Origin: Strigamia acuminata
Lineage: Eukaryota; Arthropoda; Chilopoda; Geophilomorpha; Linotaeniidae
Reading direction: 5' to 3'
Assembly: GCA_949358305.1 (NCBI GenBank)
Contig: OX442321.1
Span: 2,443,605-2,507,604, forward strand
Length of the DNA stretch: 64,000 bases
Positions within the stretch are counted from its first letter, which is position 1. The number at the start of each line of letters is the position of its first letter. This document shows positions 1-13,002 of this stretch, piece by piece. The position numbers were made by a program, and so were the translations under genes. The notes below the pieces were generated by a model that searched no databases, had not been told where the DNA came from, and was given only the letters and a program-made list of their open reading frames with translations.

Positions 1-107
1 GGGATTGTTATTGCAAATTGCTCCAAATAAAGTCTAGTTTGCCGAGTTGGTCTGAGGCTGAACAAACACGATAAATCATTGTTATTGTACACTAAATTAT
101 TGTGGAA

Positions 108-1902
108 ATGTTGATTACTCTCTCAGAGTTGATTCGTTTGGGTTTAGCAATTGCATTTTCTTTCCTAATCAGCTTTGTCACGTTATTTGCTTCCAAGAAG
201 AAAAAAGACGTGAGTGGTGACATAGTATTGGTGACAGGATCGGCAGGCAGATTAGGAAGACTCATGTCGTTAGAGTTTGCAAAACTCGGTGCCACCCTGG
301 TCCTGTGGGATGTCAATAAACGAGGTACCGTATATATTTAATTTATCTAAATATTAATTGAAGCCACATTAACCCCACATATTATTATCTACACTTTCCA
401 TCAGTGTAAATCAATATTTAAATCAATCTACAATGTGTGTTTATTGTTCAAATTCCATGTTGAAATTAATTGTGCGCAAGAAAATAAATCTATTTTTGCA
501 TAATTATTTTTTTTAAAGATAATTTAGAAACTGCAAAGATGGTCGAAAGTATTGGCGGCAAAGCCTTCGCATACACTTGCGACGTGTCCGACAAGAAACA
601 AGTGTACGAAACAGCTGATAAAGTCAAATCGGAAGTTGGCAAAGTGACAATTCTAGTAAACAATGCCGGAATAGTCGTTGGTAAACAACTACTTTTAAGT
701 CCAGACGACGAGATCGAAAAAACGTTTTCAGTCAACATCTTAGCACATTTTTGGGTAAAACACAAACATTTCCTCTTTCCTTCCCCATTTCTTTGTATCT
801 GTCGCCAAGGCGTCCATTCTATTAATAATTTCCCTTACACGCGATGTCGCGCATATGAATAGCAGTGCCATGCGTTACTGGAATATTGCGCGTTCTGAAA
901 AATTTAACTTAAAATAACTAAGATAAGTTGTATAGTACTAATTTGATGGTGCTCTACAACTTTGTAATTGGAAATTTTGCTGTATCTTAAACGGTTTAAA
1001 AGTTAGCAAGTGAATGACCTTGAAAATGACCTTCAAGGTCCAATTTGATGACTTCATTGGATTGCTCTCACCCAACTTCCGATACGAACCCTTCATGAAA
1101 GTTGGCCTAGATGCAATTGCTCAGGAAATATTTGGAGGAAACCAGACTTTTAGGACACCCTGTATATCTCTCTCTTGGAATAAACCAACTTTTCCTGTTT
1201 CCATTTGTTTGCAGACTACAAAAGCATTTTTGCCCGACATGATGAAAATGCAGAAAGGCCACATCGTAACCATTTCCAGTCTGGCAGGTCACTTTGGAAT
1301 CAATCGCTTAGTCGATTACTCAACCACTTCCTCTGCTCAAATCGGATTCAACAACACTTTGGCGGCTGAACTGCGAGAGATGGGCTACTCGGAGATAAAA
1401 ACAACGCTAGTTTGCCCTTTTTTCATCGATACTGAATTAATCGTAGGTGCAAAATCAAGGTCAGTCTTCGATGTGCATCCTCGGAGTTACTTTAGCATTA
1501 GGCCCACTTCAGAATGGGTCCAAAACTTGGATACTTACCAAATAAAGCCACCTGAGTTCGAAAATGACACTCAAAAGTGTCGGAAATTAACCAAGTGTGT
1601 TTACATCATTTTTTTTTCAGATTCATCGCTATACTCACGCCTGAAAATGCATGCAACAGTATAATGGAATCGATTCTGACAAATGCTAGAGAAGTGGTTC
1701 TACCGTCATACATCAACGTATTAATCGCCCTGAACACGTAAATGTGGTGCAAGAGAAACAGCGACTTTTTAAAGACGACTTACATTTCTGTTTCAGAGGT
1801 GTGCCCGTAACTGTACGTGATATCGTCCACGATTTGCTCATAAACGCGACTAGTACAATGGAAGAATTCAAAGGAAGATCAAACACCATCACAACAGAAT
1901 AA
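108..1902 (+). CDS. Short-chain dehydrogenase/reductase (SDR16C/RDH10-HSD17B11-like), five exons, degenerate active site
   Basis: Coding exons read as 108-324, 519-754, 1215-1459, 1621-1737 and 1797-1902, all GT-AG with matching phases, giving 306 aa. The order fits membrane-anchored SDRs that oxidise or reduce retinoids and steroids: an N-terminal hydrophobic anchor (about residues 5-28), a lysine cluster, a Rossmann fold, NNAG (LVNNAGIV) and a Ser-Tyr active site. Two key positions are altered. The cofactor loop reads TGSAGRLG (residues 43-50), with Arg where TGxxxGxG has its second Gly. The catalytic YxxxK reads YSTTS (Tyr186, Ser190), so the lysine is missing. The neighbouring paralogue keeps both. 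The frame is open, so this may be a pseudoenzyme or a young pseudogene. ATG 108 starts just before the anchor. Family call confident; exact substrate unknown. Confidence 0.8.
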
Positions 1903-2087
1903 AACCAAACTTATCTTTATTTACTGCCTTCACCACATTTCTGCTGCAATCATTTATTTCCACTTTAATCTTTGTTTATGTTCTGCATTAATAGATTTCC
2001 ACCATCGATTGCATTTTTCTATCTTTTCCGTCGTGTTGACGTAATATCTGCTGATATTAAAGCTATTATCAAATAATAATCAGAACC

Positions 2088-5082
2088 ATGAAATTCAGTT
2101 ATTTTTTGCCACCGTTTATTATTCTTTTAAGAGTTTTGTCCTCTTGTTTGTCGCCAAGAAGAAAGATGTGAGTGGTGACATAGTGTTAGTGACAGGAGCA
2201 GCAGGGGGGCTGGGAAGAGCCATGGCAGTACAGTTTGCCAAACTCGGATCCGTCTTGGTGCTGTGGGACATCGATGAACAAGGTATGTATGTTTGAAAAC
2301 ATACGTCTCGAATGACCTTTGGAAAAACTAGTGCATAATAACATTAACTTATAACCAAACAACGGATAAATATGTGAAATAAAATTAATGTTATGCACTA
2401 AAAATTCCATTTTATGCGAGAAAAAAAATAAAATATGCAAAATAAAAACATTTATTTTACCTAAATCATGTGTTACCATAACAAATTAGTGCCATTTCTA
2501 AGTGCTGTGTGGTAAAATCGTGTCGCGTGTCAGTAAGCACTGACTTAAACTGGAAAAAAACCATTGAACATCGCAACTGGTGATAGGGGCATATGTGAAT
2601 TTTGCACATTCAATTTGATGTCATTTTATTAAAAGAAATAACGATGTCATGTGCATATGACAAACATAAATAAAGGCATAAATTATATAATACATAAACA
2701 AAACATATGTGTGTATCATTAAAATTGCGATTTATGCATTTATTTCTAGATTTTCGGAAAATATGCATTTACCGTATAGCCAATTTCGGCTGTTTATTGA
2801 ATATAAATATTTCTTACGCATTTATGCATTTATCCGGGCCCTAATTATAACACTAGGTGCGTTCAATTTACGAAAGGAAAGAAAAATCTTTCCTTTCCTT
2901 CCTTTTGCATAAGAAAGAAAAGATACTTTAGAATAACACACACATTTGCTGTTACTTTCCTTTTGTTCGTCTTGATTGATGGTTTGTCTGACAAATGACT
3001 AATGCGCATGTGCAGATCGCAAAAGGAAAAGTAAAAGGAAGAAAAGGAACTAGATTATTCCTTTTGCAAAAGTACCTTTTGCTACTTTCCTTTCGGAAAT
3101 TATGACATTTTTTACGTCACTTCCGGTGTCAAATGGAAGAAAAGGAAAGATTCTTCTTTCTTTTCGCAAATTGAAAGCACCTATTGTTAATTTGTAGTTT
3201 TCTTTTTGTGGGTGGGGTCCAACTGCACAATTTTCCAATGGTCTATTCTTATCACATCACCATTAATTGGATTGCGTTGAAAGGTAATTCAGACACCGCG
3301 AAGATAATCCAAACCAATGGTGGCAAAGCTTTCGTGTACACTTGCGACGTGTCCAATAGGAATGAGGTTTACCAAACTGCAGACAGAGTGAAATCGCAAG
3401 TTGGCAAAGTGACTATTCTAGTAAACAATGCTGGAATAGTCACCGGTAAACCATTAATGGAAAGTCCAGATCACCTGATAGAAAAAACATTTGCAGTCAA
3501 CATTTTGGCACATTTCTGGGTAAAACATTTGTCCCGCAGTCTGAAATTGTCAGTTGCACTTTTCTTTTCTAGACCGTCAAGGCATTTTTGCCCGACATGC
3601 TGCAAATGAAGAAGGGTCACATTGTGACCATAGCTAGCATGGCGGGTTACATCGGAATAAATAAAATAGTGGATTACGCATCGACCAAATCGGCCTGCAT
3701 CGGATTCAACAACACACTAGCTGCCGAACTACGAGAGAATGGGTTTCCGGAAATCCACACCACCCTTGCCTGCCCAGGTCGTTTCAGTAATCGCAGTGGA
3801 CAAGGCGATAGCGTCAAATCCAGGTTGGTTTTCCGTAGTAATTTACCGAGCACGAGCACCATGAGTAATTTACCAAGACACTACTCAGCAATAAGTCCAT
3901 ACTTTACCAGAAATAGTTAATGCAAACAAATTAAATTTTATCTTATTTATTTATTTATTTAATTTAATTAGGGAATCTGCAATTTAAAAAACAAATACAG
4001 ATTTTGCATATTCACTTAAATATTGAAAGTATTGAAACTAGATATAATTATCTACTTTCGGAAACTGGATAAGCTAGCTTAGGATAAGCTAGCTGTGTTC
4101 GCACTACATTTATACAACTAGTTATAAAGCGTCAAGCTAGTTCACATGGATGCATTAACGCATGCATTATCGCACCAAAGCTGCTTCGTCACATGTGTTG
4201 CATGTGAACTGGTATGCAGCGCCACGCAACGCGCGTTGACTGAAGCGCGTTGTGATTTCGTACGTCGTGACGCACAACGCATGAGTTGACAATTTTCAAC
4301 TTCAACGCAGCAATGAACTTTAGTTGCCAGAATATTCCGCTAGGTGATACGGCGCTGCTACAGGTCACTATTCATTGTCAACAAAAATACCTACAGCTAC
4401 AAACAACCTGCATATTCCTTTTTGTTTGTCAAAACAATGTGAACATGTGAACTGGCATGCGTTGTTTGTTGCTGCGTTGACAATGCGCGATGGCACATGC
4501 TTGCGTGTTCTGCTTCATGCTTGTGCGTTGAAGCTGATGCAGCAACGCATCCATGTGAACTAGGCTTAACTCTCTAGTGCGAACATTGTATTAGGATTTT
4601 TGAACTAAGGCGCCGTATTGTTCTTGACGTCATATCAGCACCTGACTAATGCCAGCTCATGCCTAAGTTGATCACGTTCACCCACATTAGGATTAGGACG
4701 TGCTGACCTAATTGAGAGAATGGCCGCTGCCAGTGCCAGACAAAATGGCGCTATAAGCAAACAATTTTTTGGGGCACTAAAACATAAATAAAAATGATTG
4801 TGATCTGTATTAGAATAGCTTCAATGGAACCGGAAGCAGTAAGCGAGGCTATAATAAAATCGGTTCTGACAAATTCTCGAGAAGTAAACGTCCCGCCGCT
4901 AATGAGCATCGTCATAACTCTTAAAACGTACAGTATAGATATCAACTTCCGGTAAAAAAATAAAAATGTCTAAAATTATTTTTTCTTTTCTCTTTTATAG
5001 AATTTTACCTGTTTCTGTAATCGACTTACTCATCGATTATACTTCAACGGAAACATCCTCCAGTGTCATGTCCTCCAAGTGA
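2088..5082 (+). CDS. Second tandem SDR16C-like dehydrogenase, disrupted 5' end
   Basis: Paralogue of the gene at 108-1902 with the same exon plan: exon 1 ending at 2282, then 3284-3519, 3573-3823, 4814-4927 and 5001-5082 (TGA). The cofactor loop [12 protein letters not shown] and the catalytic YASTK are intact, unlike in the upstream copy. The weak point is exon 1: from ATG 2088 the frame meets TGA before the Rossmann fold, and the frame carrying [10 protein letters not shown] has no upstream ATG. That looks like a one-base loss near 2125, or an unseen alternative first exon. Intron 1 holds a 330-bp inverted-repeat element and intron 3 a second one. Exon 3 is six bases longer than in the neighbour, around 3780-3800. 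It could be a gene with an unrecognised start or a recent pseudogene. Confidence 0.62.
2854..3183. mobile_element. Non-autonomous inverted-repeat element (MITE) in SDR intron 1
   Basis: The ends TAGGTGCGTTCAATTTACG and (reverse complement of the right end) TAGGTGCTTTCAATTTGCG form imperfect terminal repeats of about 40 bp that continue into AAAGAAA...ATCTTTCC. The interior is rich in AAAGGAA/TTCCTTT and has no ORF. The target duplication is not clear; TA is possible. Confidence 0.72.
4137..4563. mobile_element. Inverted-repeat element in SDR intron 3
   Basis: A perfect 17-bp terminal inverted repeat CTAGTTCACATGGATGC brackets 427 bp of non-coding sequence full of GCAACGC/GCGTTG motifs. Just outside it, GTTCGCACTA (about 4096) and TAGTGCGAAC (about 4575) form a second inverted pair, so it may be nested in, or the inner part of, a larger element. 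Confidence 0.65.
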
Positions 5083-7646
5083 CTGTTTATAGAACTACGC
5101 GCAGCGACATCCCTCGTCAAAAATAAAAATTAAAAATAAAAATATTTTTTTTTTTTAAATAAAAAAAGTTTGTTTTATGACAAGACGACATCGCCATAAA
5201 TTTGTCCGAATATTATCTATTTAAATAAATTTTTTCTCGCATTTACTCCGCGCCCTCTGCCACCAAAACCGCAAAACAGATAAAAACAAAAACAAAAACA
5301 TTCATACATGTGTATGTTCGTACATGAATAAAAACCTGAATGGAAGAAGATATCCTGTTTGATTCTTCTATTTTAATTTCAAGCTTTCATGTTTCAATAA
5401 CTTTGCCACGCATGCGCAGGAAATGCCATGCGCTACAACACACTTGGTTGCTCAACAGACCTCATACTGTTTGGATAGCTGTCGAGTATCGCTACATGGG
5501 AAACTATTCGCACCGAAATAACCAAAAATAAGCCAAGAAATGTTACAAATATCAACAAATGGACCAAATCTCACAACAACAAATGGCGCATTCAAAGGTA
5601 AAATTAATTTCAACTTCCATCCAATATTAATACATTTATACATAATTTTAAACCTAAAAAAAAAAATATATATAAACGTATAAAATATATTAAATAATTT
5701 TCTTCCTCCAAAAAAAAAAAATTAAATCCCAAATTAATGTTAATTAAATAAGAGCATCCTGCATTATCAGTAGTGCAGAAGGGTGAATAGACCTTCCACC
5801 ATCTTTAGAACACCCAGAACAATACCATGTAAAAATAACCCAAAAAAAATTATATATCAAATTTAAAATATTTTTTTTATATATATATCAACACATGAGT
5901 GGTGTTTGGTCACCAGCGTCTGTTCAAGGTCACCCCAAGTTCTCTTTTTGTGCTGTCATTTGTCATTTCTCCAATTTACAAACAAAAAAGAAATAAAAGT
6001 CAACACCTCTGAGGGTGATGCGCCTTTCATTTCATTCCCAAACAATTTCTTTGTCTCTTAATAATTTCCCACAACAATTTTTTGCAATTAAAAAAATTAA
6101 AAAAAAATTAAAAAAAATTAAAAATTAAAAAATTAAAAAAAAAAAAATTTTCCAAATTTTTTTTTTTAAATTTTCTTTCTAAAACTTTTCAGTAAGGTAC
6201 CTCATCCATTAACCGGTGCGAACTGACCCAAATCACTCGACCTGAGCTTCCAAACAAGCTTTGAAACAGCAAAAAAAAAAAAAATAAAAAATAAAAAACT
6301 ATTTTAACTTCAAAACTCGCACACTTTTAAATCATTCCTAAACTGACCTAAATATCCAAAAAATCGACTTATATTGTCTGATCAGGCTTTTCTACCTGTT
6401 TTTACGCGTTTTTTTTTTCCTCAATTTTTTTCTCTCTTTTCCTTATCTGCAGTAAATAAAATCCCACCTGTTACAGAATTATAAATACTTGTCTAACAGC
6501 TGTACATCCACCGGGGCAGTTTCGCTCGAGTAACGAGACTCAATAGAAACCGTAAAATGACGTCATTTCGTCACCCGTGACGCTCTGATAGTCAACAGAT
6601 TTATTTATATAAATTTAAATATTTTTATATCACTAATCTGGTATTTAAAAAGGAAAATTTTGAATTTTAAATGGAGCAAGAAGGATGAGTCAATAATTTG
6701 ATACTTTCCTTAGCAACCCCGTAATGATTCCAGTATGTTTCATAATCTGTTTTGCGCGCTCCATTACGTCACTTAATTGACCAGTATGGGCGATTGGTTA
6801 ACCCTTGAAACTATGGGACCCCATTTAGGTCATTTTTGGGTCATTTTTGCACGTTTGCAGCTGGTTTATGGCATTCACAGCAAATAATTAGTGTGACCTG
6901 GCCGTAAGTTGTTAAGTTACAGGTTTATGATTTAACTCAAGGCGAAAAGTGCCATTTTGTTTTTTAATTTTTTAATTTTTTAATTTTTTTAATTTTTTTA
7001 AAAAAAATATTTTTTTTTTTGGGGACTAAAATTCAGCGGATTTGTCAATGCGTTGGAAATTACAGAGTCGCACGAGAAATCCATTATCAGAGTCGTTCAT
7101 GCATAAATGTAATTTCCAATTCGTATTTCTTTAAAAATAACGAAAAAAAAAAACGTCCAAAGAAAAAAACATGCCTGGTCATGCCAGGTCAACACGATTT
7201 CGAACAAAACCAAATCCAAAAAACCCAAAAAAAAAAAAAAAACTAAAAAAAAAAAAAATCCAAAATTTTATTTTTCTCAACCGATGGAATTCGGGCGTGT
7301 TTACTCAAATTCCAACTTCCGGGAAACGCGAAATGACGTGGGCGATCCACGCACACCACAACCAAGGTCCTATCCATTACCAAACAAAAAAAAAAAAAAA
7401 AAAAAAAAATTATTAACAATATTATTTCATTTTCCTCCTCCACCCAACAAAACCCCAAACAATAAACCACCAACCCCGAATTGTTAGACAGCAAAGCCAA
7501 CCCAAAATGGTGGCAATCAAATCAAGACAGAATAAAATCCACCAAACAAATCGCGCATCCCAATCGCCCCCACGCGATTACGCCGGGGTAAAGTATCAAA
7601 AACCGAAGATAAAACGCTCATATTTCTATCTCCCGCATTCCCGCAG
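5083..7646. other. AT-rich intergenic region upstream of the coiled-coil gene
   Basis: No convincing coding exon seen. Long A/T homopolymers (about 6090-6160, 6960-7020, 7140-7260, 7385-7410). Around 6560-6590 there is TGACGTCATTTCGTCAC with a nearby CACCCGTGACG, a cluster of CRE-like sites that may belong to the promoter of the downstream gene. Confidence 0.5.
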
Positions 7647-7653
7647 ACGAGCG

Positions 7654-7668
7654 ATGAATCTCAACTGA
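7654..7668 (+). promoter_or_regulatory. Five-codon upstream ORF in the 5'UTR
   Basis: ATG AAT CTC AAC TGA lies immediately after a splice acceptor (CCCGCAG at 7640-7646) and ends two bases before the main ATG at 7671, which has a good initiation context (GACCATGG). A uORF this close could lower initiation at the main start; this is inference. Confidence 0.4.
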
Positions 7669-7670
7669 CC

Positions 7671-9885
7671 ATGGCTGGTGACCTGCCAAGTCTAGTGGCC
7701 AAACCGTTCCATTTGCTAATCCAAGAGCAGGCCAAGTGCATTGTAGCCGTCAAGGTAAAACACTCAAAACACATTCCAAACCTCAACCCAACCGCTAAAT
7801 TTATTCAGGAACTCCAAGACCAGGTGCAATCTTTGTCTCACTTCCGGCGGGTGGTGACCAAAGCCTTTCCGGAAGTCGTGGGCGTCGCCCGCAGCATGCA
7901 ATACCGCTCCGGCCACGGCGACGCGTCGCAATGGCCGAAATCCTACTCCAGCAGCGCCGGACGCCTCTTGCCGACCATCACGAACGGTTCGCGCCACCAC
8001 CACAGTTCCTCCTCGGCCGAATCCGTCGAACTCGACCCCAAAACCAAGCCCAAAACCCGCTCGCCCACCTCCCCCTGCCCGTCGTCCGCGTCGCAGAAGT
8101 TCGTCGTGGTCGCTCAGGGCAAAAACTGGCTCCGAATTCGGCCCTACACGAACGCCGACTCGGAACTGGACGACTCGGACGAGCCCGTGTCCGCCTGCGA
8201 CAGCCTGTGCTCCTCCAGCCGCCGCAAACAGCACGGCCGACAGGACAGCGGCTTCAGCACGGAACCGCAGGCCGAAAAGAGCCTCGTGACGCCCCCCTGG
8301 ACGGGCCCCCAGTCCAAGGACGAACTCCTCTCCCTCCTGGACGTCATCGAGGCGCAGAGCGTCGAATTGCGCGCCGAACTCGACCGCACGCGAGCGGAGA
8401 ACGAGCCGCGCGACGTCTCGGACGACTCGCAGTCGGCCATCCGCTTCCTGCGCCGCGAAAAGGACCAGTTGGCCGAACGCCTGTTGGAGTCGGAAGAGCG
8501 CAGCTTGAGCGCGCACGTGCGCTCGACGCAGCTCGAGGAACGGCTGCGGACGGCGGCCACGGAGAGAGAGCAACTGGACACGCGCATCCACGGCATGCAC
8601 ATGCAGTTTGTGCGTCCGTGCGGCTCCTCGCTGGACAGCAGCGCCGGAAACGCCGATTCCGGCGGCTCCAGGTCTCCGGACTCGCTTCTGCGCGGCAAGG
8701 TGCACGTCAAGCCCAATCCGGGACGCGTGGCCGCCGTGTTGCGCGAGACGCGGCAGCTGGAGCTGCAGAAACAGCTGTTGATGTCGGTGATGGAGAACGA
8801 GGTGCTCAAGACGCAGTTGGAACACGTAATTTGGTTGTTTTGGGTTTAATTCGTTGTTTGTTGGCTCAATTTTGTTGTTTTTGTTGTTTTAGGTCAGCAA
8901 GGATTGGTCTCGGCGGACCAGGGAGTGGCAGCGGGAGCTGGACTTGGCGCACAACGAGGCGCGGGCGGCCAAAGCCGGGTCGGATCGTGCGCGCTTGGAT
9001 CTGCAGTCGGAGAGAGCGCGGCTGCGCATGTTGCAGCGAGTTCTACAAACCGCCAACGGATTGGATGGCGCTGCGCCGGTCAATGGACATTTGGTGCATT
9101 CGCTGCACGCTTTGGGGCAGTCGTTCAGTGACCATTTTAAGGACAAGGGAACCAATACCGATTTTGAAAAGGTGATTTGATATTTTTCGAGTTATTTTCA
9201 CGGTTTTGTGCGTGTGAAATTCATTCGACGCGATCGTGAGGATTTACGTCGAGGCCGCCATTTTGACAAGATGGCGTCGCGCGACGTGGGAGTCGTTTTT
9301 GAGATTTCTTGGGAATTTGTGGAATTTTCTAAGGTTATCGACCCGGATTTTTATGTGAATTGTGATCCGCACTGATGGATTTCTATTGGCGGAATTCTGC
9401 TTCACGGATCAAATTACAATGGAGCAAAAAGAAAGAAAACAATATTTTTTGACCTCTTACGTATATCTATTATTTATACAATAAATAAATAATTAAAATG
9501 ACTTACCTCGTTTGTTCAGGTGTGCAGGACCCAAAGTTGCAATAAGGCGATACCAGAAACGTCACATTCGAACGGACACGATGAATGCAAAGCACAGGGC
9601 GACGGCGACAACGACATCTTGCCCAGTTCATCGCCTGCTAGTATGACGTCACCTGATTCCACGCAGGCCGACCACTCTAGGGAGAAATGGCGGAGCACGC
9701 CGAACTTGATCGACTTCAACGAAGAGAGCAAAGGTTTAGTGAACGGTGTCAAGAACGGCGTGGCCAAAACCAGCGACCCCGCGATCCAACAACGAATCCA
9801 AAACTTCTTGCAAAGAATATCGGAACATTTAAAACCAATGGAAATAATGCCGGCCGACCAGGATTATTTAGAAACGATTTTGTGA
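7671..9885 (+). CDS. Coiled-coil protein, four coding exons, 581 aa, family not recognised
   Basis: Exons 7671-7754, 7809-8825, 8893-9171 and 9520-9885 all join in phase 0 with GT-AG boundaries. The N-terminus (MAGDLPSLVAKPFH...) carries a short conserved-looking helix, followed by a Ser/Pro/Arg-rich low-complexity stretch (about residues 75-215). A long Glu/Arg/Leu-rich coiled coil follows (about 215-285 and 325-430, e.g. ENEVLKTQLEHV, then VSKDWSRRTREWQREL). The acidic C-terminus contains STPNLIDFNEESKG. No signal peptide, membrane segment or enzyme motif is visible, so it is probably a cytoplasmic scaffold or cytoskeleton-associated protein. Exon 2 is GC-rich and strongly codon-biased, unlike the flanking DNA, which also creates long shadow ORFs in other frames. 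Polyadenylation signal AATAAA at about 9950. I considered the insect quick-to-court type but cannot support it. Confidence 0.82.
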
Positions 9886-9997
9886 TGACAAAACAACAAA
9901 ATATTCGAGAATATTGTGTAAATTTGTAAAGAATGTCTAGTCCAAGTGAAATAAATATATATTTTGTACAATTTCGCTTCGTATTCTTCCAGTAATT

Positions 9998-10491
9998 AGA
10001 GAGTTTGCGGGATGCATTTTTCCCTTATTTTGTGCCACGTTACACTATTTTAGTGCCATATCTTAAGAGAAAAATCTTTAGTGTATCGTTTTCAACACTA
10101 AATTAAAATATAGCGCAGCCAATCAGAATTGAGAACACTATATTGTTAGCTCCGCCCATTGCAAATGGCGATTATTTTGTTGTCCCGATCAATCACATCA
10201 CAGTCATAGGTACGTAGATTGAATGATAAGTGAGGCCCAAAATTGAATTTTAGGCCCAAAACCATACTTTATAGACATAATAATGGAATTTTATGCAGAA
10301 ATTTGCACATTTACGCCCCCAAATTGAATTTTTAGGCCCAAAATTACTAAATGTCCGTAGTTGGCTGAAATAGTGTAGTGATAAGGGAAAAGTGCAGCCC
10401 GCAAAAACTTATTTTATCATTTTTTCCTTACACTATTTTTATACCGTATAGTTTTTAACTGTAAGGGAAAAATGCATCCCGCAAACTCTCT
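9998..10491. mobile_element. Inverted-repeat element (MITE), 494 bp
   Basis: The ends AGAGAGTTTGCGGGATGCA and (right, as written) TGCATCCCGCAAACTCTCT are perfect inverted repeats extending through TTTTTCCCTT to about 29 bp. A second internal degenerate copy (AAGTGCAGCCCGCAAAA at about 10390) lies inside. Flanking ATT on both sides could be a 3-bp target duplication. No ORF. Confidence 0.78.
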
Positions 10492-12962
10492 ATTAAGTAC
10501 TATTTTTGTTTTTGTTAGATTTTAGCGCCGTTAATGTCATTAATCGATCTTAAAAGACAAATTAGATGACACAAATATGAACTTACATGTTGTTTTTTTA
10601 TTCTCCAGTCACATGATTAATTGTACACCCTTGTAGACAAAAATTCAGAGGATATACTAGTACATAATACTATATTTTTGGTTGAGTACAAACATTTGTC
10701 TAAATCCTGTGTATTTTTGAGCATAAATAATATTAACTCAATTAATTAAACAAAACAAAACAAAAACAAGATGGCTGCCGGTTTAATCCAACAGTGAAGG
10801 GTCACAATTCGAAAAATATTCATGGAGTTTTCTCAACAAAAATACTACTAGCTAATAAATCACAGATAGATCCTATAGGAATGTGTTGGTTGGGGATAGA
10901 GAACTTGGTTGTGAGTCCATTACAACTATAGGTTTTGTCTCGACTATATAAATCTATGTTTTGTTTCCACAATTGGGGGTTAAATGCCCATACTTGGAAG
11001 CACCTATCAAACAAAAATCCATCATTTCTCATTTAAATTGAATATTCATTGATTTAAATTTTTATATTTCTGTCCTCTCTGTTTAATTAATGGATAAAAA
11101 TAAGAAATTGTGGAAACAAGTGACCACAAGACAGCAATTTTTACTGACAAAATGCTGGTCAAGCGGTGTAGTTATTACTTACTGATTGTCTACAGTCCTA
11201 TAAACTGGTTCTGTCATTTTAAATAAGTAAAGACTTTGCAAATATCACTTATTTAAAAAGAGTGAACCAATATTGGGTAAGTAAATATATTGAATTGATT
11301 ACAACATTTGTTTATTATGATCATGGTTTTCTTTTGCTTTGCTTTCTATAGTCACATATTGAGATATAAAGATTATACATTTAATACACCATGTTTTTTT
11401 CCCCCTTGTAAGTAACCAACAACCATTTTTGTCTCTTTCAAGTTGCAACCTCCCTAAAACATCAAGAATGTTTGAAATTTACATCAGTTAAGACCATCAT
11501 GTATAAGGCAATACGCAATATAGTAACAGTTATAACATCATGCATTGACTTTGTTTTTCTTTGATTTATAGAACCAGCAAAAACTACACCAAAACAAAAA
11601 CCAAATATTTACTTATATATCTAATTTAATGTAATTTTAATTTATTTTAATTTATTTATATATAACATATTGCTTTGTAGGTTCAATAATTTCATCATTT
11701 CACAATATACAACATTTTGTTCCACAAATACTAGGATTTACATTATTTTATTTTATTTATCTCTTTCTTTAAAAATTCAAAAATGAAAATGAAAACATAA
11801 ATGATGCACCAGGCACCTGTTCATAACAACTTAATATAAGCTAAAACAGTGTATATACAATTGCACTACAATTAAAAAAATTAACAAAATATTTGTCCTA
11901 GATGATATGAGTTTCTTATATCTTACTCTTTTTGAAAGACAACTGTTTATCTTTATTTTAAACATTGCATTGATATTTATTATCTTATTTTTATAGTTTT
12001 ACTTTTCTCTTCCATGCTCTGATCAGCTACATTTACATACATTAAGTCAAAATGGGTGATGAGAGGAGTATACATATTGTTTCATTTAAAATCACCTATA
12101 CAGTTCATCAATTGCATTGATATTGATATTGATCTGACCCATTTGTATTTGTTGCATTGATAATGTGTGGTAGAAACCCGAATAGAATACATCTTTTTGT
12201 TTTGCATTGATCAGAGGGTGTAGATAGCTAGAAATTTATACTTTTCAACTCAAGTTGCAATTTCATGTGACCTAGCAACTTTTAAAGAAAAAACAAAATA
12301 TTCTTCCTTTTATGTTTTTAAAAATTTGTGTTAATATTGCTGCTAGTAGAATTTGGCAAGACATATTGAACATCCCACTCCAGCTGCTTCTTCAACCATA
12401 AATATACACCTTTTTTTTGGGAAAAAATGTCAATAGAATTTTAGAAGCAGAAATTAGAAGAAACAAAAAAATCCCATTTCCAGACACAGAAATTAAAACC
12501 AAAAAAAAACAAAGTGCTATTAAAGGGACAAGTTATAAGCCAGATAATGCATCCTACCCTAATTTACACGCCCAACAAACAAACTTCCGGTCATACCCCA
12601 CCGTTCTCGAAAGCCGTAACGCTTTCTACGTGCATTCAATCTTCAAAAGACGAATCGACTAATTCGTTTAAAATGACGTTTTTTACATCAAATCTCTCAG
12701 AATTCCAATAAGAATTAAGATTAAGCGAAATTGAAATCACTTCTTTGACTGATACAAGTGACTTATCTCTTCCTATCATATCTCTTGCTATTGGCTACAG
12801 CCATCTTTTTAGTGCGTTCAATCGAGAACTCATTTCTTTAACCCTTCCCGCCCCAACCTAGCGTCAATTTCGCCCTCCAAAAGTGTTTTTATTTTTTTTC
12901 TCAAAAACTAACAAGATTTTCTTTCTGAAATAGAATAGAATCATTTTCATACATTTTTGAAA

Positions 12963-13002
<40 letters not shown>

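Noticed and set aside
7764-8825. Long minus-strand and alternative-frame ORFs (353, 221 and 414 aa) over the coiled-coil gene
   Set aside because: They are shadows caused by the GC-rich, codon-biased exon 2; Arg/Ala/Gly-rich composition, no domains, and they read through the spliced introns.
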